DNA of 64,000 nucleotides, from contig NC_015312.1 in assembly GCF_000196675.2 (NCBI RefSeq), positions 5,658,501 through 5,722,500 of the forward strand. Direction: 5' to 3'. Origin of the DNA: Pseudonocardia benzenivorans CB1190. GTDB lineage: Bacteria > Actinomycetota > Actinomycetes > Mycobacteriales > Pseudonocardiaceae. This document shows positions 1 to 8,681 of this stretch, piece by piece (position 1 is the first letter of the stretch; every line of letters starts with the position of its first letter). Both the position numbers and the translations under genes were made by a program. Below the pieces are notes generated by a model. It was not told the DNA's origin. It worked only from the letters and a program-made list of their open reading frames with translations, and ran no database searches.

Positions 1-1463
1 ACGGCCGGCAGGTCGGTGCCGCGGACGAGCGGGGTCGTGGGCACGGCGTCGCGGACCGGCACGCCGGGACCCCGCTGCCACGGCGGCAGCACGGGGCTCT
101 GCTGCCCGGGCGGCGGGCCGCCGCGGGCCTGCGCCACCGGCCCGCGCGGGGCCGGGGGGCCCTGCTGCCCGGGACCGCGCGCGGCCGGGCCCTGCGGGGC
201 GGGACCACGGTGCACGACGGTCGGCGGGCCGGCGTCCTGACCGCCGGAGGGGTGCGCGGCCGTGCCGCCGGGTGGGGCACTCCCACCGGGTGCGGGCCTG
301 CTTCCGGGTGCGGGGCTCGCGGCGGGTGCGGCGCTACCCGCCGGCGCGGGGCTGCCGCCCGGTGCGACGCCACCAGCGGGTGCGGCGCTGCCGCCGGGCG
401 CGGCGCTGCCTCCTGCCCCGCTGCCTCCTGCCCCGCTGCCGCCTCCCGCGCTGCCGCCTGCCGCGCTGCCTGCTGCACCGCCGGGTGCGGGCGGGCCCGG
501 CTGCTGCGGACCCGGCTGCTGCGGACCGCCCGGTCGGGCGGGCTGGGTGGGGTGGCCGGACTGTCCGGCGCCGGACGTCCCCGGGCTCCCGGGAGTCGGG
601 TGCGGGCGCCCGCCCAGGTAGTCGGGACCGGCCGGGGGCGGCCGGCGGCCGTGCGGGGACGGCGGTTCACCGGGCCGGCCACGTCGCGTTGGTTCGCCAC
701 CCGCCGGATCGGGCCCGTCCGGACCCGGGCCGGGCCGGGCAGGAACCTGCGGACCGGCCTGTTGCGGACCCGCGTGTGGCGGACGTTGCGCCGGACCCGG
801 TTGCTGGGGTCCGTGCGGCGGACCCGCCTGGCGCGTCGGACCCTGCTGCGGCGCCTGCTGCGGGCTCGCCTGCTGCGGACCTTGCTGGGGGCCGGGTTGC
901 TGCGGGCCGGGTTGCTGAGGGCCGGGCCGTTGCAGGCCGGGCTGTTGCGGACCGGGCTGCTGCGGACCGGGCTGCTGCGGACCCGGTTGGGGTCGAGCCG
1001 GTGGCTGCGGGGCCGGACCCCGGCCGTCGGCACGCGGGCGCGGAGCGGGTGGGCGGCCGTCGGAGGCACGCCCGGCCCACTGGTCGGCGGCGCCGGGGCC
1101 ACCCTGGGGCCAGGCGCCGCTCGCCCGGCTCTGCGGCCGGCGTTCCGCTCCGCCGGCCTCCCCGGCCGGCGGCTGCGGGCCACGCCCGGCGGCCGCCGAC
1201 GGTCCCTCCGCCCCGGGTCCGCGACCCGGGCGCGGCGCCTCGGCCTCACCCGGCCGCCCGGTCACCCCGCCGGCGCTGAGGATCGTCGTCTCGGGCCCCG
1301 CCCCGGGCACCGGCCGCTCGTCGTCGGAGCCACCGGGACCGGCCTGCTCCGCAGCACGTCGTTCCTGGTCTGCGCGATCCGCGGCGGGCACCGGGTCGTC
1401 GACCGCACCGGGCGCCCCGGATCGGGGCTCGGCGGTGGGTACGGGGCTCGGCTCGTCACGCAT
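1..1463 (-). CDS. Pro/Gln/Gly-rich protein, N-terminal part (C-terminus beyond left edge)
   Basis: One uninterrupted minus-strand frame runs from ATG at 1463 (or GTG at 1466) off the left edge, about 487 codons. It begins MRDEPSPVPTAEP, has a charged stretch, then about 100 residues of PQQPG-type repeats, a Gly/Ser/Ala-Pro stretch (GGSAAP units) and another Pro/Gln segment ending near PPWQRGPGVPVRD. No folded domain is visible in the part present. Such N-terminal tails are common on actinobacterial LCP proteins, EspI/MinD-like ATPases and kinase-linked proteins, so the function lies in the missing C-terminus. I see no clear Shine-Dalgarno. The long plus-strand frames here are antisense shadows caused by GC bias. 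I am fairly sure this is the coding frame, because its composition is a recognised protein style. Confidence 0.6.
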   Translation of the reverse strand, partial: MRDEPSPVPTAEPRSGAPGAVDDPVPAADRADQERRAAEQAGPGGSDDERPVPGAGPETTILSAGGVTGRPGEAEAPRPGRGPGAEGPSAAAGRGPQPPAGEAGGAERRPQSRASGAWPQGGPGAADQWAGRASDGRPPAPRPRADGRGPAPQPPARPQPGPQQPGPQQPGPQQPGLQRPGPQQPGPQQPGPQQGPQQASPQQAPQQGPTRQAGPPHGPQQPGPAQRPPHAGPQQAGPQVPARPGPGPDGPDPAGGEPTRRGRPGEPPSPHGRRPPPAGPDYLGGRPHPTPGSPGTSGAGQSGHPTQPARPGGPQQPGPQQPGPPAPGGAAGSAAGGSAGGGSGAGGSGAGGSAAPGGSAAPAGGVAPGGSPAPAGSAAPAASPAPGSRPAPGGSAPPGGTAAHPSGGQDAGPPTVVHRGPAPQGPAARGPGQQGPPAPRGPVAQARGGPPPGQQSPVLPPWQRGPGVPVRDAVPTTPLVRGTDLPA

Positions 1464-1581
1464 CACGTGCCATGGTGCCGGACCGCGCGGCCCGCGGCAT
1501 CGTCGCCCGACGGCGTGGCGCGTCCGTCACACCCGCTCGGGCGGGGACCGGTAGGACTGCACGCGACGAGAGGAGCCCCGT

Positions 1582-2067
1582 GTGGACGAGGTGTGCATCG
1601 ACGTCGACGCCCCGGCAGGCACCGTCTGGGACCTGGTCAGCGACGTGACCCGGGCGGGCGAGTGGAGCCCCGAGGCCACCGGGGCGCGTTGGCGCGGCGG
1701 CGCGACGGGCCCGGCACCCGGCGTCCGGTTCGTCGGGTTCAACCGGCACGGACCGATCCGGTGGCGGACGCACTGCGTCGTCGAGACCTGCGAGCGGCCC
1801 GCCGCCTTCTCCTTCCGCGTCGCCGAGAGCGGCATGCGCTGGGGATGGCGGATCGAGCCGACCGGGTCGGCGACGTGCCGCGTCACCCAGTGGCGCGACC
1901 GCTACCGGACGCCGAACGTCCTGGTCAGGGCATTGACGGGCAGCGGCATCCTCGGCCGGGACAGGGAACGGCTGATGGTCGAGGGCATGCACGCGACCCT
2001 GGCGGCGGTGCGGTCGCACGTCGGACACACCGCGCGGAGCGACGGAACGGCCACTGCGGGCGACTAG
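1582..2067 (+). CDS. SRPBCC family protein (polyketide cyclase/dehydrase-like)
   Basis: 161 aa starting at GTG 1582, preceded by a purine-rich ribosome site (AGAGGAG) about 6 nt upstream. The sequence starts MDEVCIDVDAPAGTVWDLVS, the usual first strand and helix of the SRPBCC (START-like) fold. It continues with GEWSPEATGARW, FVGFNRHG and WGWRIEPTGSATCRVTQ, matching single-domain polyketide cyclase/dehydrase or lipid-transport members that bind a hydrophobic ligand in a helix-grip cavity. No catalytic residues can be assigned. The stop codon TAG also forms part of the -10 hexamer of the next gene, so the two genes abut but need not be co-transcribed. Ligand unknown. Confidence 0.8.
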   Translation: MDEVCIDVDAPAGTVWDLVSDVTRAGEWSPEATGARWRGGATGPAPGVRFVGFNRHGPIRWRTHCVVETCERPAAFSFRVAESGMRWGWRIEPTGSATCRVTQWRDRYRTPNVLVRALTGSGILGRDRERLMVEGMHATLAAVRSHVGHTARSDGTATAGD

Positions 2068-2070
2068 GCT
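2065..2070 (+). promoter_or_regulatory. -10 hexamer TAGGCT of the carboxypeptidase gene (leaderless)
   Basis: TAGGCT lies 6 nt before the GTG start at 2077, the spacing expected when transcription begins on the start codon. There is no Shine-Dalgarno between them. The -10 overlaps the stop codon of the preceding gene. No convincing -35 was seen. Confidence 0.45.
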
Positions 2071-2076
2071 CGGCAC

Positions 2077-3345
2077 GTGCGGGGACGTCGGCGCGGAGCG
2101 ATCTTCGGCGTGTCCGCGCTGCTCGCGCTCGTCGCGCTCACCGTCCCGGCGACGGCGGCCGCCGCCCCCGGCCCCGGCCAGGCGCCGGCGGTCTGCCGCG
2201 ACCACGCCGCCCCGCCCGGGCCCCCGGCCGTGGAGGAGGGCCCGGACCCGGTCGCGCCGCTCCCGATCCCCGACCCGCCCGTCGGCGGGCCCGCGCTCGG
2301 CACGTGTGACCTCGCCCTCCCGCCCGGCGCCCCGGCGCTGCCCGCGGGCATCGACGCTGCGGGCTGGGTGCTCGCCGACCTCGACAGCGGCGTCGTCCTC
2401 GCCGCCCGGGACCCGCACGGCCGGCAGCGGCCGGCGTCGACCCTGAAGCTCCTGACGACGCTCGTCGTGCTCGACCGCCTCCCGCTGGACCAGACGGTCG
2501 TCGGGGACACCTCGGACGTGCAGGTCGACGGCAGCCGGGCGGGGATCGGTCCGGGCGGCAGCTACACCGTCCAGCAGCTGCTGACGGGGCTACTGCTCAA
2601 CTCCGGCAACGACACCGCGCACGCACTGGCCCGCACGCTCGGCGGCGTGCCTCGGACCCTCGACCTCATGCAGCAGCGGGCGGCGGCCATGGGCGCGCTC
2701 GACACCCGACCCGCCACCCCGTCGGGTCTCGACGGGCCGGGGATGTCGACGTCGGCCTACGATCTCGCGCTGTTCCTGCGGGCCGCGCTGCGCAACCCGA
2801 CCTTCGCCGAGCTGACGCAGCTGCGGCTCGTCGCGTTCCCCGGGTTCGGCGACCGTCCCGGATTCATGCTGTCCAACGACGACCCGCTGCTGAGCTCGTA
2901 CGACGGCGCGCTCGGCGGCAAGACCGGGTTCACCGACGCGGCCCGGCACACGTTCGTCGGTGCCGCGCAGCGTGACGGACACCGCCTCGTGGTAGCGCTC
3001 GTGCGCGGCGAGCAGCACCCTGTGCGCATGGTCGCCCAGGCGAGTGCGCTGCTGGACTACGGGTTCGCGCTGCCGGCCGGCACCCCCGGGGTGGGGACGC
3101 TGGTCGAGCAGGCTCCCGCTCCCCCGACCGCGGCGACGACGGTTCCCGCCGCACCGGGCTCCGACGGCGCGGTCCCGTCGTCGAACCCGGTGGGGTGGAT
3201 CGTCGCGGCCGTCCTCCTGCTGTTCGCACTCGCCGCGCTCGTGGGGTACGTCGTCCGCAAGGCCCGCGGGATGCGTCAGGAACCCGATGGCTTCCCGCGC
3301 GACCCGGCCGCGCCGCGTGCCAGGGATTCCGCGAAGGACTCCTGA
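2077..3345 (+). CDS. D-alanyl-D-alanine carboxypeptidase, S11 family
   Basis: 422 aa penicillin-binding protein that trims the terminal D-Ala from peptidoglycan stem peptides outside the membrane. A signal peptide (residues 1-29: RGRRR, hydrophobic core, ATAAAA) is followed by a Pro-rich linker and the catalytic domain. All three S11 motifs are present: STLK (121-124, nucleophile Ser121 and Lys124), SGN (176-178) and KTG (282-284). A Pro/Ala linker leads to a C-terminal membrane anchor at about 373-393 and a basic cytoplasmic tail. Length fits mycobacterial DacB-type enzymes. The GTG start is probably leaderless. The gene converges on yihY with a 6-bp gap and no terminator. Confidence 0.92.
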   Translation: MRGRRRGAIFGVSALLALVALTVPATAAAAPGPGQAPAVCRDHAAPPGPPAVEEGPDPVAPLPIPDPPVGGPALGTCDLALPPGAPALPAGIDAAGWVLADLDSGVVLAARDPHGRQRPASTLKLLTTLVVLDRLPLDQTVVGDTSDVQVDGSRAGIGPGGSYTVQQLLTGLLLNSGNDTAHALARTLGGVPRTLDLMQQRAAAMGALDTRPATPSGLDGPGMSTSAYDLALFLRAALRNPTFAELTQLRLVAFPGFGDRPGFMLSNDDPLLSSYDGALGGKTGFTDAARHTFVGAAQRDGHRLVVALVRGEQHPVRMVAQASALLDYGFALPAGTPGVGTLVEQAPAPPTAATTVPAAPGSDGAVPSSNPVGWIVAAVLLLFALAALVGYVVRKARGMRQEPDGFPRDPAAPRARDSAKDS

Positions 3346-3351
3346 GCCGCG

Positions 3352-4428
3352 TCAGCGACGGCGGCCCGCCAGCGCGCGCAGGCCCAGCAGGCCCGTCACG
3401 ACGCCCGCGCCGACCAGCCCGGCCGCGGCGACGGGCGTCGGGCCCGACCTCACGACCACCTCCGGCCGGATGATCGCCGGCGCCGGCACCTCGATCGGCT
3501 CCTCCTGCTCGTTCTCCCGCGCCGTCGCCGCCCACGCCGTCACGAAGAGGATGAAGCGCGAGACGAAGAAGACGAAGATCAGCAGACCGATGATCGACCC
3601 GAATGCCGCGCCGGCGGGCGAGTTGGTGACGGCCCGCAGGTAGATGGTCATGACCTGCTTGAGGATCTCGAAACCGACGGCGCCGAGCACGGCCGCCTTC
3701 AGTGCGCTGCGCGTCGCGACGGGTGCCCGTGGCAGCCGCGCGATCACCCAGACGAAGACCAGCCAGTTCGCGACCAGGCCCAGCAGCACCCCGACGACGC
3801 CCAGCAGGAACAGCGCCCACCCCTGGTCGCCCAGCCCGACGAGGTCGAGCAGCAGCCGGCCCACGCCGGTACCGACGGCCGTCACCGCGAGCGACACCAC
3901 CAGCGCGAGGCCCAGGCCCAGCAGCGCGAGGAGGTCGAAGATCAGCTTCTTCACGGCGTTGGGCGTCTCCGGCGGCTGCGCCCACTGCTCCGAGAGCGCC
4001 TCGCGCAGGTTGCTCATCCAGCCGATGCCGGAGTAGAGCGCGCCGATGAGGCCCAGCACGCCGACCGCGCCCGCCTGGTCGATCGACTTCTGGATGATGT
4101 CGTTGAGCGTGTCGCCGAGGCCGCCGGGCACGGCGGTGGTGATGGCGACGCGCAGCTGTTCGAGAAGCTCGGGCTGCGCGCGCAGCGCGAACCCGGCGAT
4201 CGCGAACGCGATCATCAGCAGCGGCACGAGCGCGAGGACGCTGAAGTAGGTGATCGCGGCGGCGTAGTGATCGCCGTGCCGGTCCGTGTACCGCGCACCG
4301 GCCCGGACCACGTGGTCGAGCCACGCGTACCTCGAGCGCAGCTGCTCGAGCTTGCCGGGGCCCGCGGGCGCGGCCTCCTCGTCGATGGCCCGACCATCGG
4401 TCGTCCGGTCCGCGCCCACGGCAGTCAC
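3352..4428 (-). CDS. YihY/BrkB family inner-membrane protein
   Basis: 358 aa starting at GTG 4428 (VTAVGADRTTDG). The same frame stays open upstream but only by running antisense to the end of trpS. The family signature is clear: RSRYAWLDHVVRAGARYTDRHGDHYAAAITYFSV, then about six membrane helices including LVPLLMIAFAIAGFALR, LGLGLALVVSLAVTAV and IIGLLIFVFFVSRFILF. Once called ribonuclease BN, this family is now regarded as membrane proteins of unknown transport or envelope role. The start lies 1 bp after the trpS stop, so the two are very likely one transcript, as in many actinomycetes. The C-terminus is a basic RRR tail. Confidence 0.88.
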   Translation of the reverse strand: MTAVGADRTTDGRAIDEEAAPAGPGKLEQLRSRYAWLDHVVRAGARYTDRHGDHYAAAITYFSVLALVPLLMIAFAIAGFALRAQPELLEQLRVAITTAVPGGLGDTLNDIIQKSIDQAGAVGVLGLIGALYSGIGWMSNLREALSEQWAQPPETPNAVKKLIFDLLALLGLGLALVVSLAVTAVGTGVGRLLLDLVGLGDQGWALFLLGVVGVLLGLVANWLVFVWVIARLPRAPVATRSALKAAVLGAVGFEILKQVMTIYLRAVTNSPAGAAFGSIIGLLIFVFFVSRFILFVTAWAATARENEQEEPIEVPAPAIIRPEVVVRSGPTPVAAAGLVGAGVVTGLLGLRALAGRRR

Positions 4429-4429
4429 C

Positions 4430-5455
4430 TCACGTCGTCGGTGGCAGGAACCCGATCTTCTCGTGAACCGACGCGAGTGTCGCGGCGGCGACCTCACCCG
4501 CTCGGGTGGCACCGCGCGCGAGCACCCGATCGAGCTCGGCGGGGTCCTTCAGGTATCCCTCTACCCGTTCCCGCAGCGGAGCAGTGAAATCCGCGACGAC
4601 CTCGGCGAGGTCCTTCTTCAGGTCGCCGTAGCCCTTGCCCGCGTAGTCGGCCTCCAGCTCGGATACCTTGCGGTCGGTCAGGGCGGAGTAGATCGTCAGC
4701 AGGTTGGAGATGCCGGGCTTGGCGGCGGTGTCGAACCGGATCTCGCGCTCGGCGTCGGTGACGGCGGAACGGATCTTCTTGGCCGACACCTTGGGGTCGT
4801 CGAGGAGCTCGATGATGCCCGACGGCGTGGACGCCGACTTGCTCATCTTGATCGCCGGGTCCTGCAGGTCCTGGATCTTCGCGGCACCCGTGAGGATGTA
4901 CGGCTCGGGCACGACGAAGGTCGTGCCGAAGCGGGTGTTGAAGCGCTGCGCGAGGTCGCGGGTGAGCTCCAGGTGCTGCCGCTGGTCCTCGCCGACGGGG
5001 ACCTGGTCGGCCTGGTAGAGCAGCACGTCGGCGGCCATCAGGATCGGGTAGGTGAACAGCCCGACGGTCGTGCGGTCGGCACCCTGCTTCGCCGACTTGT
5101 CCTTGAACTGCGTCATCCGGCTGGCCTCGCCGAACCCGGTGATGCAGCTGAGCACCCAGGCGAGCTGCGCGTGCTCGGGGACGTGCGACTGCACGAACAG
5201 CGTGCACTTGTCGGGGTCCAGACCGAGGGCGAGCAGCTGGGCGGCCGCGTTCCGGGTGCGCGCCGCGAGCGTCTTCGGGTCGTGGTCGACGGTGATGGCG
5301 TGCAGGTCGGGCACGAAGTAGAACGCGTCGTGCTCGTCCTGCAGGGCGACCCACTGCCGCACTGCACCCAGGTAGTTGCCGAGGTGGAACGAGTCCGAGG
5401 TCGGCTGGATGCCGGAGAGGACCCGCGGGCGGGCGGTGGGCGCGGTGCCGGTCAT
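4430..5455 (-). CDS. trpS: Tryptophan--tRNA ligase
   Basis: 341 aa class I aminoacyl-tRNA synthetase charging tRNA-Trp with tryptophan in the cytoplasm. The ATP-binding HIGH-equivalent is HLGN (24-27, in SGIQPTSDSFHLGNYLGAV) and the KMSKS loop is KMSKS (203-207). GEDQRQHLELTRDLAQRFN is typical of TrpS. Full length for the family. ATG 5455 gives the usual N-terminus just before RVLSGIQPT; GGAAG about 12 nt upstream may be the ribosome site. It is the first gene of a trpS-yihY unit and is divergent from the carotenoid oxygenase gene. No Trp-rich leader peptide was found. Confidence 0.97.
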   Translation of the reverse strand: MTGTAPTARPRVLSGIQPTSDSFHLGNYLGAVRQWVALQDEHDAFYFVPDLHAITVDHDPKTLAARTRNAAAQLLALGLDPDKCTLFVQSHVPEHAQLAWVLSCITGFGEASRMTQFKDKSAKQGADRTTVGLFTYPILMAADVLLYQADQVPVGEDQRQHLELTRDLAQRFNTRFGTTFVVPEPYILTGAAKIQDLQDPAIKMSKSASTPSGIIELLDDPKVSAKKIRSAVTDAEREIRFDTAAKPGISNLLTIYSALTDRKVSELEADYAGKGYGDLKKDLAEVVADFTAPLRERVEGYLKDPAELDRVLARGATRAGEVAAATLASVHEKIGFLPPTT

Positions 5456-5486
5456 GCCCGGGATTCTTCCAGTCCCCCGGATCGGC

Positions 5487-5515
5487 TTGTGAGCGGCCGA
5501 CACGGTCCCTAGCGT
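5487..5515 (+). promoter_or_regulatory. Candidate sigma-A-type promoter of the carotenoid oxygenase operon
   Basis: TTGTGA (5487-5492) and TAGCGT (5510-5515) are separated by 17 bp. Transcription would start near 5522, just inside a strong hairpin. The same GCTAG segment read on the other strand (TAGGGA) could serve trpS. Confidence 0.45.
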
Positions 5516-5518
5516 CGG

Positions 5519-5543
5519 GGACGTCCGGGTGCTCCGGACGTCC
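5519..5543 (+). promoter_or_regulatory. 5'-leader hairpin before the carotenoid oxygenase ribosome site
   Basis: Perfect 10-bp inverted repeat GGACGTCCGG / CCGGACGTCC with a 5-nt loop. It ends 2 nt before the Shine-Dalgarno GGGAGG of the gene starting at 5558. It may be an mRNA stem or a repressor-binding dyad. Confidence 0.45.
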
Positions 5544-5557
5544 GAGGGAGGTCGACG

Positions 5558-7009
5558 ATGACCACGTTCGAGGAGCCGTCCGCGGTCGCCGTCGAGCAGA
5601 ACGGGGAGGACAACCCCTACCTGCTCGGGATCTTCGCGCCCGTCCGCGACGAGATCACCGCCGACGACCTCGAGGTGATCGGCGAGATCCCGCGCGATCT
5701 CAACGGCGTCCACCTGCGCAACGGCCCGAACCGGCGTTTCGACGCGCCGGGCCGCTACCACTGGTTCGACGGCGACGGCATGGTCCACGCGATGGCCTTC
5801 GAGAACGGGACGGCGCGCTACCGCAACCGCTGGGTCCGCACCCGCGCCCTGGCCGCCGAGGAGGCCGCGGGCCACGCCCTGTGGTCGGGGGTCATGGAGT
5901 CGCCCCGCGGCAACCCCGTCGGGACGGCGCGCGGGCTGCCGTTCAAGGACTCCGCCAACACCGACCTGATCCATCACCGCGGCCGCGTGCTCGCCACCTG
6001 GTACCTGTGCGGGCAGCCCATGAGCATGGACCCGCTGTCGCTGGAGACGATCGGCGCCGAGGACTTCCTCGGGACGCTGCACGGCGACGTGATGGCGCAC
6101 CCGAAGGTCGACGAGCACACCGGCGAGCTGATGTGGTTCGACTACGGGGCGCGCGACCCGCTGCTGCGCTACGGCGTCGTGAACGCCGAGGGCGCGATCG
6201 ACCACGAGGTGGAGATCGACCTGCCCGGGCCCCGGCTGCCGCACGACATGGCGATCACCGAGAACTTCTCGATCCTCATGGACCTGCCGCTGACCCAGGA
6301 CCCGGCCGCCGCCCGCCGAGGTCGGTACAAGATCGGCTTCGATCGCTCGACGCCGTCGCGGTTCGCGGTCGTCCCGCGCCGTGGGGCCGCGTCGGAGGTG
6401 CGCTGGTTCGAGGCCGAGCCCTGCTACATCTACCACGTCGTCAACGCCTGGGAGGACGCCCGGACGATCGTCATGGACGTGTGCCGGGTGACCCGCCCCG
6501 AGCCCGTCCCGACCCGCCCGGGGCCGCTGGGCAAGCTGCTCGGTTACCTGCGGCTCGACGCCCGGCTGCACCGCTACGTCTTCGACCTCGACTCCGGTAC
6601 GACGACCGAGTCCCAGCTCGACGACGCCAACACCGAGTTCCCGTCGATCGACGCCCGCGCCTGCGGCCGACCGACCCGCTACGCCTACAACGTCCACATC
6701 GCCGACGCCGAGACCGTCCGCTTCGACGGCCTGCTGCGCTACGACCGGGTCACCGGCGAACGGCAGCACCACTGGTTCGGTCCCGGGCGGTTCGGCAGCG
6801 AGGCCCCGTTCGCGCCGCGCGACGGCAGCACGGGCGAGGACGACGGCTACCTCGTCACCTTCGTGACCGACGAGCGCGACGACCGCTCCGAGGTGCAGAT
6901 CCTCGACGCGTCGGACCTGGCGGCGGGCCCGGTCGCGAGGGTCCTGCTCCCGCAACGCGTCCCGCTGGGCTTCCACGCGACATGGGTGCGCGCCGACCAG
7001 CTCCGGTGA
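5558..7009 (+). CDS. Carotenoid/lignostilbene cleavage dioxygenase (RPE65 family)
   Basis: 483 aa non-heme Fe(II) dioxygenase that splits a C=C bond of carotenoids, apocarotenoids or stilbenes to aldehydes or ketones. The start is ATG 5558 after GGGAGG. The family core LRNGPNRRF...YHWFDGDGMVH is at about 53-77. The four iron-binding histidines are visible: His181 (DVMAHPK), His229 (LPHDMAIT), His293 (IYHVVNAWED) and His473 (GFHATWV). Length is normal for bacterial members. It opens an operon with an AMP-forming acyl-CoA ligase 40 bp downstream and an F420-type oxidoreductase, suggesting that the cleavage product is oxidised and activated to a CoA ester. Substrate unknown. Confidence 0.93.
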   Translation: MTTFEEPSAVAVEQNGEDNPYLLGIFAPVRDEITADDLEVIGEIPRDLNGVHLRNGPNRRFDAPGRYHWFDGDGMVHAMAFENGTARYRNRWVRTRALAAEEAAGHALWSGVMESPRGNPVGTARGLPFKDSANTDLIHHRGRVLATWYLCGQPMSMDPLSLETIGAEDFLGTLHGDVMAHPKVDEHTGELMWFDYGARDPLLRYGVVNAEGAIDHEVEIDLPGPRLPHDMAITENFSILMDLPLTQDPAAARRGRYKIGFDRSTPSRFAVVPRRGAASEVRWFEAEPCYIYHVVNAWEDARTIVMDVCRVTRPEPVPTRPGPLGKLLGYLRLDARLHRYVFDLDSGTTTESQLDDANTEFPSIDARACGRPTRYAYNVHIADAETVRFDGLLRYDRVTGERQHHWFGPGRFGSEAPFAPRDGSTGEDDGYLVTFVTDERDDRSEVQILDASDLAAGPVARVLLPQRVPLGFHATWVRADQLR

Positions 7010-7049
7010 GCCGCCCACGACCGTTCGTCGTCGCACGTCGGAGGTTCTC

Positions 7050-8681
7050 GTGAGGCTGCATCCGCAGGAACGGATCGACGAGTACGTCGCCGCCGGATGG
7101 TGGCGTGACGACCCCGCCTGGACGTGGGACGCCCTGTTCCGGGCGCGGGTGGCCGAACGCGGGGACGCGACGGCCGTCGTCGATCCCGCCAACCGCGAGG
7201 CACTGCTCGGCACCCCGCCACGGCGGCCGAGCTGGACCGAGCTCGATGCGGAGGTCGACCGGTTCGCGGGCGTCCTGCACGGGGCCGGGGTCGGCGTCGA
7301 CGACGTCGTCGGCACGCAGCTGCCCAACACCGTCGAGCTGGTGGTCGCGTACCTGGCGTGCGTGCGGCTGGGCGCGATCGTGTCACCGTTCCCGATGCAG
7401 TACCGCGAGCACGAGCTCTCGACGCTCGCGCCGGTCGCCGGCCTGCGCGCGTTCGTGACCGTGTCGCGGTTCGGCGACCGGCCCCTCGCGGACGAGGCGT
7501 CGTCGGTGGGCGGTGTCGAGGTGGTCGCGCTGGACGGGCCGGTGTCCGCTGCTGCGTCGGCACCGCCGGCGGTGAAGCGCCACCCCTCCGACGTCGTGAC
7601 GCTGTGCTGGACGTCCGGTACCGAGGCCACCCCCAAGGGCGTCCCGCGGTGCGCGAACGGCTGGAACGTCATCGGCGAGGGCTGCGCCGCCGCGCCGGCG
7701 CTCACCGCCGACGACGTCATCCTCAGCCCGTTCCCACTGGTCAACATGGCCGGCTTCGGCGGCGTGCTGGTCCCGTGGCTGCTGACCGGCGCGACGCTCG
7801 TCCAGCACCATCCCTTCGATCTGCCGACGTTCCTCGGCCAGATCGCCCGCGAACGCGTCACCTACACGCTCGCCCCGCCGGCGCTGCTCACCGGCATGCT
7901 GCGCGCGCCCGGGCTGCTCGACTCCGCCGACCTGTCGAGCCTGCGCGTCATCGGGTCGGGGTCGGCGCCGCTGTCGGGCTGGCTGATCCGGGAATGGCGC
8001 GACCGCCTCGGCATCGAGGTCACCAACTTCTTCGGGTCCAACGAGGGCGTCCCGCTGATCTCCGACCAGCACACCGTCCCCGATCCCGACGCCCGCGCCG
8101 CCTACTTCCCGTGGTTCGGCGGGCCGGGGCTGACCTGGCCGAACCCGACGAGCGCCGGGGTGCGCACGAGACTTGTCGACGTCGAGTCCGGGGACGAGGT
8201 CACACAGCCGGGCAGGCCCGGTGAACTGCGCGTCGCCGGGCCGACGATCTTCGCCGGCTACTGGTCCTCGACGACCGATCCGTTCGACGAGCAGGGCTAC
8301 TACCGAAGCGGCGACGTCTTCGAGATCGCGCCGCACGACCCGACGCTGCTGCGCTACGTCGACCGGGCCCGCGACCTCGTCGTGCGCGGCGGCATGAACA
8401 TCTCCCCCGCCGAGATCGAGGCCCTGCTCGTGGCGCACCCGGCGGTGGCGGAGGCGGCGGTCGTCGGTTACCCCGACGACGTGCTCGGCGAGCGGGTCGC
8501 GGCCGTCGTCGTGCCCGTCGACCGGGCGGCGCCGCCGACCCTGACCGATCTCGTCGAGACGTTGCGCGCGCAGCGGATCGCCTCCTACAAGCTGCCCGAG
8601 CGGCTGGAGCTCGCGGACGCGTTGCCGCGCAACCCCGTCGGCAAGATCCTCAAGCGCGAGCTGCGGGAGCGGCTGCGGTGA
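7050..8681 (+). CDS. AMP-dependent acyl-CoA synthetase/ligase
   Basis: 543 aa ANL-superfamily enzyme: carboxylate + ATP + CoA gives acyl-CoA through an acyl-AMP. GTG start 7050 follows GGAGG. The P-loop-like A3 motif is TSGTEATPKGVPR (188-200), the A7 motif YRSGDVFEI, the hinge DRARDLVVRGGMNISPAEIE, and the catalytic A10 lysine Lys532 (PVGKILKREL). The context, immediately after a carotenoid/stilbene dioxygenase and overlapping an F420-dependent oxidoreductase by 4 bp, suggests it activates an aromatic or isoprenoid acid. No sequence feature fixes the acid substrate. Confidence 0.92.
   Translation: MRLHPQERIDEYVAAGWWRDDPAWTWDALFRARVAERGDATAVVDPANREALLGTPPRRPSWTELDAEVDRFAGVLHGAGVGVDDVVGTQLPNTVELVVAYLACVRLGAIVSPFPMQYREHELSTLAPVAGLRAFVTVSRFGDRPLADEASSVGGVEVVALDGPVSAAASAPPAVKRHPSDVVTLCWTSGTEATPKGVPRCANGWNVIGEGCAAAPALTADDVILSPFPLVNMAGFGGVLVPWLLTGATLVQHHPFDLPTFLGQIARERVTYTLAPPALLTGMLRAPGLLDSADLSSLRVIGSGSAPLSGWLIREWRDRLGIEVTNFFGSNEGVPLISDQHTVPDPDARAAYFPWFGGPGLTWPNPTSAGVRTRLVDVESGDEVTQPGRPGELRVAGPTIFAGYWSSTTDPFDEQGYYRSGDVFEIAPHDPTLLRYVDRARDLVVRGGMNISPAEIEALLVAHPAVAEAAVVGYPDDVLGERVAAVVVPVDRAAPPTLTDLVETLRAQRIASYKLPERLELADALPRNPVGKILKRELRERLR

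Noticed and set aside
210..2309. 699-codon plus-strand open frame
   Set aside because: Antisense to the Pro/Gln-rich gene and overlapping the SRPBCC gene; Arg/Gly/Thr-rich translation without domains, a GC-bias shadow.
5456..5557. Trp-rich leader peptide for trpS
   Set aside because: No short frame with Trp codons found upstream of trpS on the minus strand.
5456..7861. Extension of the trpS frame far upstream (1143 codons in total)
   Set aside because: It runs antisense through the carotenoid oxygenase and ligase genes; TrpS similarity begins at ATG 5455.
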